Source: Betaproteobacteria bacterium (GTDB lineage: Bacteria; Pseudomonadota; Gammaproteobacteria; Burkholderiales; Burkholderiaceae_C). Taken from it: a stretch of DNA of 10,640 bases. The notes beneath the pieces are model-generated. The model was not told where the DNA came from. It did not search any database and saw only the letters and a program-made list of their open reading frames with translations. The DNA lies in the NCBI GenBank assembly GCA_947448675.1, contig CANFOR010000088.1:1-10640 (forward strand), given 5' to 3'. The position numbers and the translations under genes are program-made. Each line of letters begins with the position of its first letter. Position 1 is the stretch's first letter. Below are positions 1 to 5,468 of this stretch, piece after piece.

Positions 1-1082
1 GGGCTTTGCGCGGGCACGCTTTGCAGCATGCCCAGTGCCTGTACTTGCGGGTGGGCCAGGGCTTCGGCCAAGCTGTGCAAAGGCGCGCACGGCACGCCTG
101 CGGCCTCTAAAAGCGCTTGCCAATGGCCACGTGGCTGCTGCAGCAATAAGGCCCTTAAAAGCGGCAATAAATCGACTTGGTGGGCCAGGCGGGCGCGGTT
201 GGTGGCAAAGCGCGCGTCGGTGGCCCAAGCGCTGTGGCCGAGCACCTGGGCCAGTTTGGCAAACAGGCGGTCGTTGCCGCAGCAAATCAGCAAGGGCGCG
301 TCTTGCGTGTCAAAGGCCTCGTAGGGCACAAAGCTGGGGTGGCCGCTGCGGTGGCGTGCGGGTTGCTGGCCTTCGTTGCGCAGGGCGTCGGTTTTTTGCG
401 CCGTCCAGGCCATCGCGGTTTCGAGCAGCGAAGTTTGCACAATACCGCCGGTGCCGGTGCTTTGCCTGCGCTGCAGCAGGGCCAGCGCGCCAATGACAGC
501 CCACATGCCGCTGCCTTGGTCGCAGATGGACGCGCCACTGCGCATGGGCGGGTCGTCTGGCCCGCCGTTGATAGCCGACAGGCCGCTAAAGGCCTGCACC
601 AGGGGCTCGTAGCCGGGGCGTAGGGCCATCGGGCCGAGGTGGCCAAAGGCCGATATTTCGCAGTAGACCAAGCGCGGGTGGCGCGCTGTGAGCGCCGGGC
701 CGTCCATGCCCAGCGCCAGGGTCACACCGGGCCGCAGGTTGTGAACGAAGACATCCGCCTGCGCGGCCAAACGCTCCAGCGCGGCCTTGCCCTCGGGCGT
801 GTGCAGGTCGATGCTGGCCGACTGCTTGCCCCGGTTAAACACCTGAAAGGCCAGCGCGTCGCCCGCGTGAAAGGCCGGGCCCATGCGCCGTGCGTCGTCT
901 CCGCCGTCTACCCGTTCGAGCTTGGTGACGCTGGCGCCCAGGTCGGCAAAAATCGCCCCGGCAAAAGGCCCGGCCAGCACCTGGCCGAGTTCGAGCACGC
1001 GCAGGCCTTGCAAGATCGGCCCAGGCTTGGCCGCAGCGTGCCATGCGGCGCTGGGCGCGGGCGCTGCTGTGGGCTCAAGCAT
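1..1082 (-). CDS. CaiB/BaiF family III CoA-transferase, C-terminus cut by window edge
   Basis: The family moves coenzyme A from an acyl-CoA donor to a carboxylic acid acceptor (formate/oxalate, carnitine and aromatic acid transferases belong here). I translated this frame by hand; it is open from the ATG at 1082 to the edge, giving 360 residues of a usual 380-400. The N-terminal motif GLRVLELGQVLAGPFAG (residues 26-42) followed by ADLGASVTKLE is the CoA-binding Rossmann signature. SICDQGSG (185-192) holds D188, which aligns with the catalytic Asp that forms the acyl-anhydride (Asp169 in formyl-CoA transferase), followed by ALALLQRR and a TGTGG glycine turn. Residues 2-22 are an Ala/Pro-rich extension before the domain, so the true start could be the TTG at codon 24. 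I prefer the ATG because it overlaps the upstream HAD gene by 8 bp (ATGCTTGA), which suggests translational coupling. The substrate cannot be told from the sequence. Confidence 0.9.
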   Translation of the reverse strand, partial: MLEPTAAPAPSAAWHAAAKPGPILQGLRVLELGQVLAGPFAGAIFADLGASVTKLERVDGGDDARRMGPAFHAGDALAFQVFNRGKQSASIDLHTPEGKAALERLAAQADVFVHNLRPGVTLALGMDGPALTARHPRLVYCEISAFGHLGPMALRPGYEPLVQAFSGLSAINGGPDDPPMRSGASICDQGSGMWAVIGALALLQRRQSTGTGGIVQTSLLETAMAWTAQKTDALRNEGQQPARHRSGHPSFVPYEAFDTQDAPLLICCGNDRLFAKLAQVLGHSAWATDARFATNRARLAHQVDLLPLLRALLLQQPRGHWQALLEAAGVPCAPLHSLAEALAHPQVQALGMLQSVPAQS

Positions 1083-1749
1083 GGGCGGGGCTGTGCAGCA
1101 ACAAGCCGGGTAACTCGTGCATGGCGGTAAAGATGTGCGCGGCTCCGGCGCTGCGCAGGGCTTGCGCCATGCCCGAGCCGGGAGGGCTGTAGCCCAGCAC
1201 ATGGCAACCCGCCGCCACACCCGCTGCCACGCCGGTCAGGCTGTCTTCCACCACGGCGCAGTGATGTGGCGTTACCGCCAGCGCACTAGCAGCGGCCAAG
1301 TAAACGTCGGGCGCGGGCTTGGAGCGCGGCATTTCGTGGCCGCTAAAAATGCGGCCAGCAAAGTAGGGCATGAGCGCAGTTTTGTGCAACTGCAGTTCCA
1401 CTTTGCCACGGTCTGCTCCCGAGGCGCAGGCGATGGCGCTGCCGTAATGCTGGGCAATGCGTTCGAGCGCCGCGTGGATGCCTGGTATGGCTTGCAACTG
1501 CGCGTGCAGGGCCAGGTCGCGCTGCGACCGAAACTCGGCCAACCATGCTTCAGTGAGCGGCTGGCCAGTGTGCTGTTCAATCAACGCCGCTTGGTCTTTG
1601 ACGGCCTTGCCAATAAAGTGCTGCCAACAGTCTTGCGCGCTGAGCGCCCAGCCGCGCTCGACCAGCATGCGGTGCAACACGCCATTGGTGATGGGCTCGC
1701 TGTCGACCAGCACGCCGTCGCAGTCAAACAGAATCGCTTGGAATTTCAT
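1075..1749 (-). CDS. HAD-superfamily (subfamily IA) hydrolase, YieH / beta-phosphoglucomutase-like phosphatase
   Basis: A 224-residue cytosolic haloacid dehalogenase-fold protein, probably a small-metabolite phosphatase, less likely a phosphosugar mutase. All four motifs are present. Motif I is DCDGVLVDSE with nucleophile D9 and acid/base D11. Motif II is CASG with S110. Motif III is RSKPAPDVY with K144. Motif IV is VVEDSLTG with E168 and D169 binding Mg2+. The stretch between residues 17 and 88 is a helical C1 cap, as in subfamily IA. FSGHEM followed by the KPAPDVY segment resembles E. coli YieH (6-phosphogluconate phosphatase) as I recall it, but cap residues cannot fix the substrate. The start is set by MKFQAILFDCDG, which begins at the first beta strand. 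No Shine-Dalgarno sequence is visible: the leader is the palindromic element at 1763-1802. The stop lies inside the start of the CoA-transferase gene, so the two are probably co-expressed. Confidence 0.9.
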   Translation of the reverse strand: MKFQAILFDCDGVLVDSEPITNGVLHRMLVERGWALSAQDCWQHFIGKAVKDQAALIEQHTGQPLTEAWLAEFRSQRDLALHAQLQAIPGIHAALERIAQHYGSAIACASGADRGKVELQLHKTALMPYFAGRIFSGHEMPRSKPAPDVYLAAASALAVTPHHCAVVEDSLTGVAAGVAAGCHVLGYSPPGSGMAQALRSAGAAHIFTAMHELPGLLLHSPAHA

Positions 1750-1762
1750 ATGCTACGAATTT

Positions 1763-1802
1763 AATAGCTGTTTACGCATATTCTATGCGCATTGCAGCCA
1801 TT
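1763..1802. repeat. Palindromic intergenic element (Comamonadaceae-type), possible hairpin
   Basis: Nested inverted repeat. The outer arms are AATAGCTG (1763-1770) and CAGCCATT (1795-1802), pairing with a single G-U type exception. The inner arms are CGCATA (1775-1780) and TATGCG (1784-1789), around the 3-nt loop TTC. It fills most of the 78-bp gap between the rhodanese stop and the HAD start. Short dyads beginning with an ATAGCT core are scattered between genes in Comamonadaceae genomes; the resemblance is from memory. As RNA it could protect the 3' end of the rhodanese transcript or structure the HAD leader. It lacks a U-tract on the minus strand, so it is not a classic intrinsic terminator for these genes. 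Confidence 0.6.
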
Positions 1803-1827
1803 TTCTTACTCTGCGCGGGGCGTGCTT

Positions 1828-2307
1828 TTAGGGCTTGGCGACCGCTATAGCGGCAACTGCAGCCGCTTCTACAGCGGCTTTTTTTGCTTTGCGTTCGGCC
1901 AAAGTCTCCAGCGGTGCGCCAGCCTCTTGCCAAGCGGCAAAACCACCGTCGATGTGGGCTACGTTGCGCAAGCCCATGTCTTGCAAAGTTTTGGCCGCCA
2001 GCGCGCTGCGCCAGCCCGCGCCGCAGTACAAAACAAACTCGGTGGCCTCGTTGGCAAACACCGGCTTGTGGTAGGGCGAGGCAGGGTCAACCCAAAACTC
2101 CAGCATGCCGCGCGGCGCATGAAAGGCTCCGGGCAAAAGGCCTGCATCGAGCTCGCGTACATCGCGAATATCGACCAACTGCATGCGGGCCGCGCTGCCC
2201 GTGCTGTCCGCGTGGGCCATGCGCTCGCGCACCGCGTCCACGCTGTAGGTGGTGACTTCGCGCATGGCCTGGGCGACCAGGCTACTGGCGGGGAGGATTT
2301 TTTGCAT
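1828..2307 (-). CDS. Single-domain rhodanese-like sulfurtransferase with Ala/Lys-rich tail
   Basis: Predicted cytosolic, 159 residues. Rhodaneses carry sulfane sulfur on an active-site Cys and pass it to cyanide, thiols or partner proteins. The domain spans about residues 17-135. VDIRDVRELDAGLLPGAFHAP (45-65) is the conserved VDxRxxxExxxGxIPGA segment. LYCGAGWRS (93-101) is the active loop with the nucleophile C95 and closing R100. HIDGGFAAW (118-126) is the usual C-terminal GG..W signature. No signal peptide or second domain is seen. Residues 139-159 form an Ala/Lys/Val-rich low-complexity tail not needed for the fold; the DNA beneath it forms a terminator-like hairpin on the opposite strand. 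The ATG lies 34 bp after the stop of the FolB-family gene, so it probably sits last in the pterin unit. The physiological acceptor is unknown; a role in pterin metabolism would be guesswork. Confidence 0.88.
   Translation of the reverse strand: MQKILPASSLVAQAMREVTTYSVDAVRERMAHADSTGSAARMQLVDIRDVRELDAGLLPGAFHAPRGMLEFWVDPASPYHKPVFANEATEFVLYCGAGWRSALAAKTLQDMGLRNVAHIDGGFAAWQEAGAPLETLAERKAKKAAVEAAAVAAIAVAKP
1861..1885 (+). terminator. Terminator-like hairpin plus T-tract, antisense to the rhodanese 3' end
   Basis: On the plus strand AGCCGCT (1861-1867) and AGCGGCT (1873-1879) form a perfect 7-bp stem with a 5-nt loop, followed by a run of T (1879-1885). This is the textbook shape of a Rho-independent terminator. 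It faces against every gene here and lies inside the 3' coding end of the rhodanese, so it would stop antisense transcripts coming from the HAD/CoA-transferase side. A perfect 12-bp palindrome, CCGCTATAGCGG, lies next to it at 1842-1853. It may instead be a by-product of Ala and Lys codons in the protein tail. Confidence 0.4.
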
Positions 2308-2341
2308 GGGGGCTTTCTAATGGGGTGTTTCGCTGGGGGCG

Positions 2342-2707
2342 CTACCACTGCCCCGTTTCAATCCGAATGGCGACTTCGCAGTCGTCAAAAATTTCGAGCT
2401 TGGCAATTTTGACGCGCACCCCCAGCACGCCTGGCAATTGCATCAGGCGCGAGGCGAGTTTGCCGATCAGGCGCTCTAGCAGGTTAACGTGCTCGGCGGT
2501 GCATTCGTCGATGATGATCTTGCGCACCTTGCGGTAGTCCAGCACATGGCTGATGTCGTCGTCGCGCGGCAGCAGGTCTTGACGCCCAAGATTCAACTCG
2601 GCATCAACGCAAATCGGTTGTGGTGCAGTTTTCTCGTGCGCCAAGATGCCCAAGGTGGCGTTGAAACGCAGGCCGCTGAGGCTGAGGGTTTGGGTGCCGG
2701 TGCTCAT
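2342..2707 (-). CDS. Second dihydroneopterin aldolase-family protein (FolB/FolX-like)
   Basis: 121 residues, the usual length for the tunnelling-fold FolB/FolX family, which forms ring-shaped oligomers in the cytosol. The family lines up across the whole chain: LSLSGLRFNATLGILAHE (8-25) with E25 at the glutamate before the second strand, VLDYRKV with Y58, LLERL with pterin-anchoring E78, and VKIAKLEIFDDCEVAIRIE with K103 near the C-terminus. FolB enzymes convert 7,8-dihydroneopterin to 6-hydroxymethyl-7,8-dihydropterin and glycolaldehyde; FolX epimerises dihydroneopterin triphosphate. K103 is followed by Leu where typical FolB has Pro, and FolX as I recall it also has Lys-Leu, so an epimerase or specialised aldolase role is possible. 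The start ATG overlaps the stop of the preceding FolB gene by 4 bp (ATGA), indicating translational coupling. The family is certain, the exact reaction is not. Confidence 0.85.
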   Translation of the reverse strand: MSTGTQTLSLSGLRFNATLGILAHEKTAPQPICVDAELNLGRQDLLPRDDDISHVLDYRKVRKIIIDECTAEHVNLLERLIGKLASRLMQLPGVLGVRVKIAKLEIFDDCEVAIRIETGQW

Positions 2708-3102
2708 GGTGTGAGGTTCTCGCGCAGACGAAAAGTTTCTACGCCAACGGCGTCACAGTCGGGGTAGACGTCGGGTTTGCGCGTGGCCACGCGTGCTGCC
2801 ACCACGCCGGGATTTTGCAAGAACGCGCTGAGCAGGTCGTCGCACAGAGTTTCTTGCAGACCAATGGGGCCTTGGGCAATGCGTGCGTGAATGCGTTCAC
2901 GCACAAAGTCGTAGTCCACCACTTCTTGGAGGCTGTCGTTTGCGGGGGTCGTGGCGCGTAAGGGCACATACAGGTCTACATCGATCAGCAAACGTTGCGC
3001 AGCCTGTTTCTCAAAGTCGTGGATGCCGATAAAGCTTTGTACGCTGATGTTTCGCAGAAAGAGTTTGCGGCAATGCAGTTGCAACCAGTCAGAGTGGGTC
3101 AT
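2704..3102 (-). CDS. folB: Dihydroneopterin aldolase
   Basis: A 132-residue cytosolic enzyme of folate biosynthesis, making 6-hydroxymethyl-7,8-dihydropterin from 7,8-dihydroneopterin. The sequence follows the betaproteobacterial FolB pattern: FLRNISVQSFIGIHDFEK (15-32) with E31, EVVDYDFVRERI with Y64, LQETLCDDLL with pterin-anchoring E84, and TRKPDVYPDCDAVGVE (107-122) with the catalytic Lys K109 followed by Pro. About 14 residues precede the first strand, as is usual for this group. The ATG at 3102 is supported by an AAAGG ribosome-binding site 6 nt upstream (3109-3113) and by a 14-bp overlap with the end of the SDR gene. Its own stop overlaps the next family member by 4 bp. Of the two family members here, this one is the better candidate for the housekeeping folate enzyme. 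Confidence 0.92.
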   Translation of the reverse strand: MTHSDWLQLHCRKLFLRNISVQSFIGIHDFEKQAAQRLLIDVDLYVPLRATTPANDSLQEVVDYDFVRERIHARIAQGPIGLQETLCDDLLSAFLQNPGVVAARVATRKPDVYPDCDAVGVETFRLRENLTP

Positions 3103-3907
3103 GCTGTGCCTTTGCTAGCAGTTCGTCTACTAAAAAAAGCACATCGCGTGGCAGCGCTACCAAGTGCTGGCCGTTGTCCACACAAATGCGCGCACCGGTG
3201 ATGCACGTGTTTTGCGCCAGAAATACGGCGGTTTGCGCAACTTGTGCCGGGTCGATGCTTTGTTGCAGTAAATTGGCCTGGCTGGCCAGTGCAAAGTTTT
3301 CTGCAGACTGTGGGCCGCTTGGGTACATCAAGCCAGGGGCAATGCCATTGACGCGCAGCAGCGGCGCCAGGGCCTGGGCTTGCTGCACCACAGCACGTTC
3401 TAGCGCCAGCTTCGATAGGGTGTAAGAAAAATAATCGGGATTGAGGTTGAAGACTTTTTGGTCGAGTACGTGGATGAGTGAAAACGCGCCATTGGGTGCA
3501 TCGGTTGCATTGCCTTCGATTCGTAGGGCGTAGGCGTGCAGCAAGCGGCCCAGTTGAATCGGCGCCAATAAATTCGCCTGCAATTGCCCTCGCAGAGCGG
3601 CATCGTCAAAATTGCTGGCAGTGTCTGGGTCAAAGCGCGAGGCGTTGTTGACCACGGCCCTTAAATGCATGTCAGCAGCAAGACCAGTGGCTTCAAAAAT
3701 AGCCTGCACACTGTCTTCTCTGTCCAGCGTGCCTTGCACCGTAGCGGCTTGCCGCCCGAGCTGGCGTACCGCATCAGCAACAGCCATAGCTTGTTGCTCA
3801 GACGTTTGGTAATGGCAGACCACATTCCAGCCTGCGCGAGCAAAGGCGAGGCACAGTTCGCGGCCCAAGCGGACGGCTCCGCCGGTGATTAAAACCCAGG
3901 GTGTCAT
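3089..3907 (-). CDS. folM: SDR-family pteridine reductase-like protein (FolM/PTR1 type)
   Basis: A 272-residue NAD(P)H-dependent short-chain dehydrogenase/reductase, predicted cytosolic. ITGGAVRLG (7-15) is the dinucleotide-binding loop in the TGxxxRLG form of pteridine reductases, and NNAS (87-90) follows beta-4. The catalytic pair Y162xxxK166 lies in YTLSKLALE. Exactly 13 residues before the Tyr, where most SDRs have Ser, stands D149; pteridine reductase PTR1 has the same Asp/Tyr/Lys set at the same spacing, as I recall. RVNGIAPGLMYPS (185-197) is the family PG loop. Known relatives reduce biopterin, dihydromonapterin or dihydrofolate. Tight overlap with two FolB-family genes supports a pterin substrate. 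No good Shine-Dalgarno sequence precedes the ATG, which I chose because MTPWVLITGG starts right at the first strand. The gene opens the unit after a 103-bp gap, so its promoter is probably there. The symbol is given by function, not proven orthology; whether it acts on monapterin, dihydrofolate or another pterin is open. Confidence 0.88.
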   Translation of the reverse strand: MTPWVLITGGAVRLGRELCLAFARAGWNVVCHYQTSEQQAMAVADAVRQLGRQAATVQGTLDREDSVQAIFEATGLAADMHLRAVVNNASRFDPDTASNFDDAALRGQLQANLLAPIQLGRLLHAYALRIEGNATDAPNGAFSLIHVLDQKVFNLNPDYFSYTLSKLALERAVVQQAQALAPLLRVNGIAPGLMYPSGPQSAENFALASQANLLQQSIDPAQVAQTAVFLAQNTCITGARICVDNGQHLVALPRDVLFLVDELLAKAQHDPL

Positions 3908-3963
3908 GAGGCGGGTGCTGCGTGCAGTGCAGAGTAGTGAGGGTGCATATGCCAGAGTTTAGT

Positions 3964-3989
3964 CGTGCCGCTTCGGCCCACGCTTTTTT
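3964..3989 (+). terminator. Terminator-like hairpin plus T-tract, facing the efflux operon 3' end
   Basis: On the plus strand CGTGCCG (3964-3970) pairs with CGG and CACG (3974-3976 and 3979-3982) around a CTT loop with a 2-nt bulge. A C and six T (3984-3989) follow. It lies in the 103-bp gap between the outer-membrane channel gene and the SDR gene. The orientation would end plus-strand (antisense) transcription entering the efflux operon. It would not terminate the efflux operon itself, since the minus-strand RNA has A residues before the stem and no U-run after it. The bulged stem makes this weaker than the hairpin at 1861-1885. Confidence 0.35.
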
Positions 3990-4009
3990 GCCTTTAAATT
4001 GCCTTTGAA
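3988..4009. repeat. Tandem 11-bp direct repeat, possible regulator-binding site
   Basis: TTGCCTTTAAA (3988-3998) is followed directly by TTGCCTTTGAA (3999-4009): ten of eleven bases agree and the period is one helical turn. It sits just after the outer-membrane channel stop codon and 81-102 bp upstream of the SDR start. Tandem half-sites spaced 11 bp apart are typical of OmpR/PhoB-family response regulators, so it could be an operator for the pterin unit. No consensus I know matches, and two copies could arise by chance in an AT-rich gap. Confidence 0.35.
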
Positions 4010-4010
4010 C

Positions 4011-5468
4011 TTAGGGTTGCTTTGGCTTCGCACCGTCCCAGCTACCCCCCAAGTTCTTCAACAAAATCGCCAATGCTGTTAAACGCCTGCTTTGCACATT
4101 GATGAGGTTATTGCGCAAGCTCAATTCGGTGTTTTGCGCGGTGATGACGTTGAGATAACTTACCAGGCCGGCGCTGTATTGGTTGGTATTGACTTCGGTG
4201 GCGGTGTGCGCGGCATTCAACGCGGCTTGGTCGATGGCCTCTTCATTTTGCAGGGCGTAGGCAGTTGCCAAATTGTCTTCGACCTCTTGCAGCGCGCCGA
4301 TGACGGTTTGGCGGTAAGCGGCCACCGTTTGCTCATAACTGGCGCGGGCCGAGGCGCTGGCCGCTTTGCGCGCACCACCGTCAAATAAGGCATAGCCCAA
4401 GCTCGGGCCGAGTGACCAAATGCGGTTGGGCAAGTCCAACAAACCCGCTAGGCCCGCATTGCGAAAACCATAGTTTCCGCTGAGTGTGAGGCTGGGGAAG
4501 AAGGCTGCGTCGGCAGCACCTACAGCCGAATTGGCCGCAGCGACTTTGCGCTCGGCTGAGGCAATGTCGGGGCGTTGTTGCAAGAGCTGGGACGGCACTT
4601 GCAGCGGCACCACGGGCACGGCAGGTAGTTGCGCTGTTGGCGCTAACGTAAAGGCAGCGGGGGCCAGGCCGAGCAAGCTGGCCATGGCGTGCTCTAGCGT
4701 GGCGCGGGTGAGGCGGGCTTCTACAACTTGTGCCAAGGTCGATTGCAGTTGTGACTGCGCGGATGCCACGGCGGCGCGGCTGGCAATGCCGCCTTGGTAT
4801 TGGTTTTGCGTAAGCGTCAAAAATTTTTCATTGGCTTTCGCGATGTCTTGCAAAGCGGCGTTTAACACTTCGGCGGCGCGGATCGAAAAATAGGTTTGCG
4901 CTACGCTGGCCTGCAAAGACAGGCGGGCGGAAGCCAGGTCGGCACGGCTGGCTTCTTCTTTGAAAGCGTTGGCCTGTGCGCTAGCGCCTAAACGGTCCCA
5001 CAGGTCCAGCTCCCAGCTCGATACGCTGCTTTGTACGGTAAAGGTCGTGCCCTTGGGGTTGGTGGCGCTTTGCACATTCGACTTGTTGGCACCACCGCTG
5101 AGGTTGACGCTAGGCCAGAGCGAGGCATTGGCCGATGCCGTGGCCGCGCTGGCGAGTTTGACAGCGGCCATGCTGCTGGCAATATTTTGGTTGCCTTGCT
5201 CAGCGCGTATTTGCAAGTCGTTGAGCACCGGGTCTTTGAACACCGTCCACCAGGTTTGAGGTATGCGGGCTTTGGGGTCGGCAAGCTGGAACATTTGCGC
5301 AGCTTGACTTTGTGTGGATGTACTTTGCGCGGGTTGGGCCTCTTTGAACTGCTGCGGCACTTCAACTTGAGGCGCTTTGTATGGCGGAACACTGCTACAA
5401 GCCGCCAGCGTGGCCAGCAGGATGCCCAAGGCCCATTGTTCGGTGCGAATCCATAAATCATTGGCCAT
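4011..5468 (-). CDS. RND efflux outer-membrane channel lipoprotein (NodT/OprM family)
   Basis: 485 residues, normal family length. The protein forms the trimeric outer-membrane and periplasmic duct through which an RND pump exports substrates. It has a lipoprotein signal: a hydrophobic segment at about 12-22, then lipobox LAAC with C24; Ser at +2 favours outer-membrane sorting. PPYKAP (28-33) starts the mature protein as in OprM relatives. Two outer-membrane efflux repeats follow, at roughly 85-270 and 295-475. SWELDLWDRLGA (151-162) is the first-repeat signature, QQRPDIASAE (297-306) and AAFFPSLTLSG (321-331) mark the second, and YSAGLVSYLNVITAQ (431-445) its end. The start overlaps the RND permease stop by 11 bp and has a strong ribosome-binding site. 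Enterobacterial mdtABC normally relies on the distant tolC gene; here the operon carries its own channel, so it is a dedicated partner. Confidence 0.93.
   Translation of the reverse strand: MANDLWIRTEQWALGILLATLAACSSVPPYKAPQVEVPQQFKEAQPAQSTSTQSQAAQMFQLADPKARIPQTWWTVFKDPVLNDLQIRAEQGNQNIASSMAAVKLASAATASANASLWPSVNLSGGANKSNVQSATNPKGTTFTVQSSVSSWELDLWDRLGASAQANAFKEEASRADLASARLSLQASVAQTYFSIRAAEVLNAALQDIAKANEKFLTLTQNQYQGGIASRAAVASAQSQLQSTLAQVVEARLTRATLEHAMASLLGLAPAAFTLAPTAQLPAVPVVPLQVPSQLLQQRPDIASAERKVAAANSAVGAADAAFFPSLTLSGNYGFRNAGLAGLLDLPNRIWSLGPSLGYALFDGGARKAASASARASYEQTVAAYRQTVIGALQEVEDNLATAYALQNEEAIDQAALNAAHTATEVNTNQYSAGLVSYLNVITAQNTELSLRNNLINVQSRRLTALAILLKNLGGSWDGAKPKQP

Noticed and set aside
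28..646. Several short open frames on both strands across 28-646
   Set aside because: They are shadows of the CaiB/BaiF frame, which stays open from 1082 to position 1 and carries the family motifs.
1117..1764. Open frame of 215 codons on the plus strand over the HAD gene
   Set aside because: The minus strand carries all four HAD motifs in order; the plus-strand frame has no recognisable domain.
1842..1853. Perfect 12-bp palindrome CCGCTATAGCGG as an operator
   Set aside because: It lies within the rhodanese coding end, far from any likely promoter of a known gene, and is explained by Ala/Val/Ile codons.
3908..4010. Sigma-70 promoter for the pterin unit
   Set aside because: One -10-like hexamer (TAAACT on the minus strand) is present, but no -35 at proper spacing, so I do not call it although a promoter is likely in this gap.
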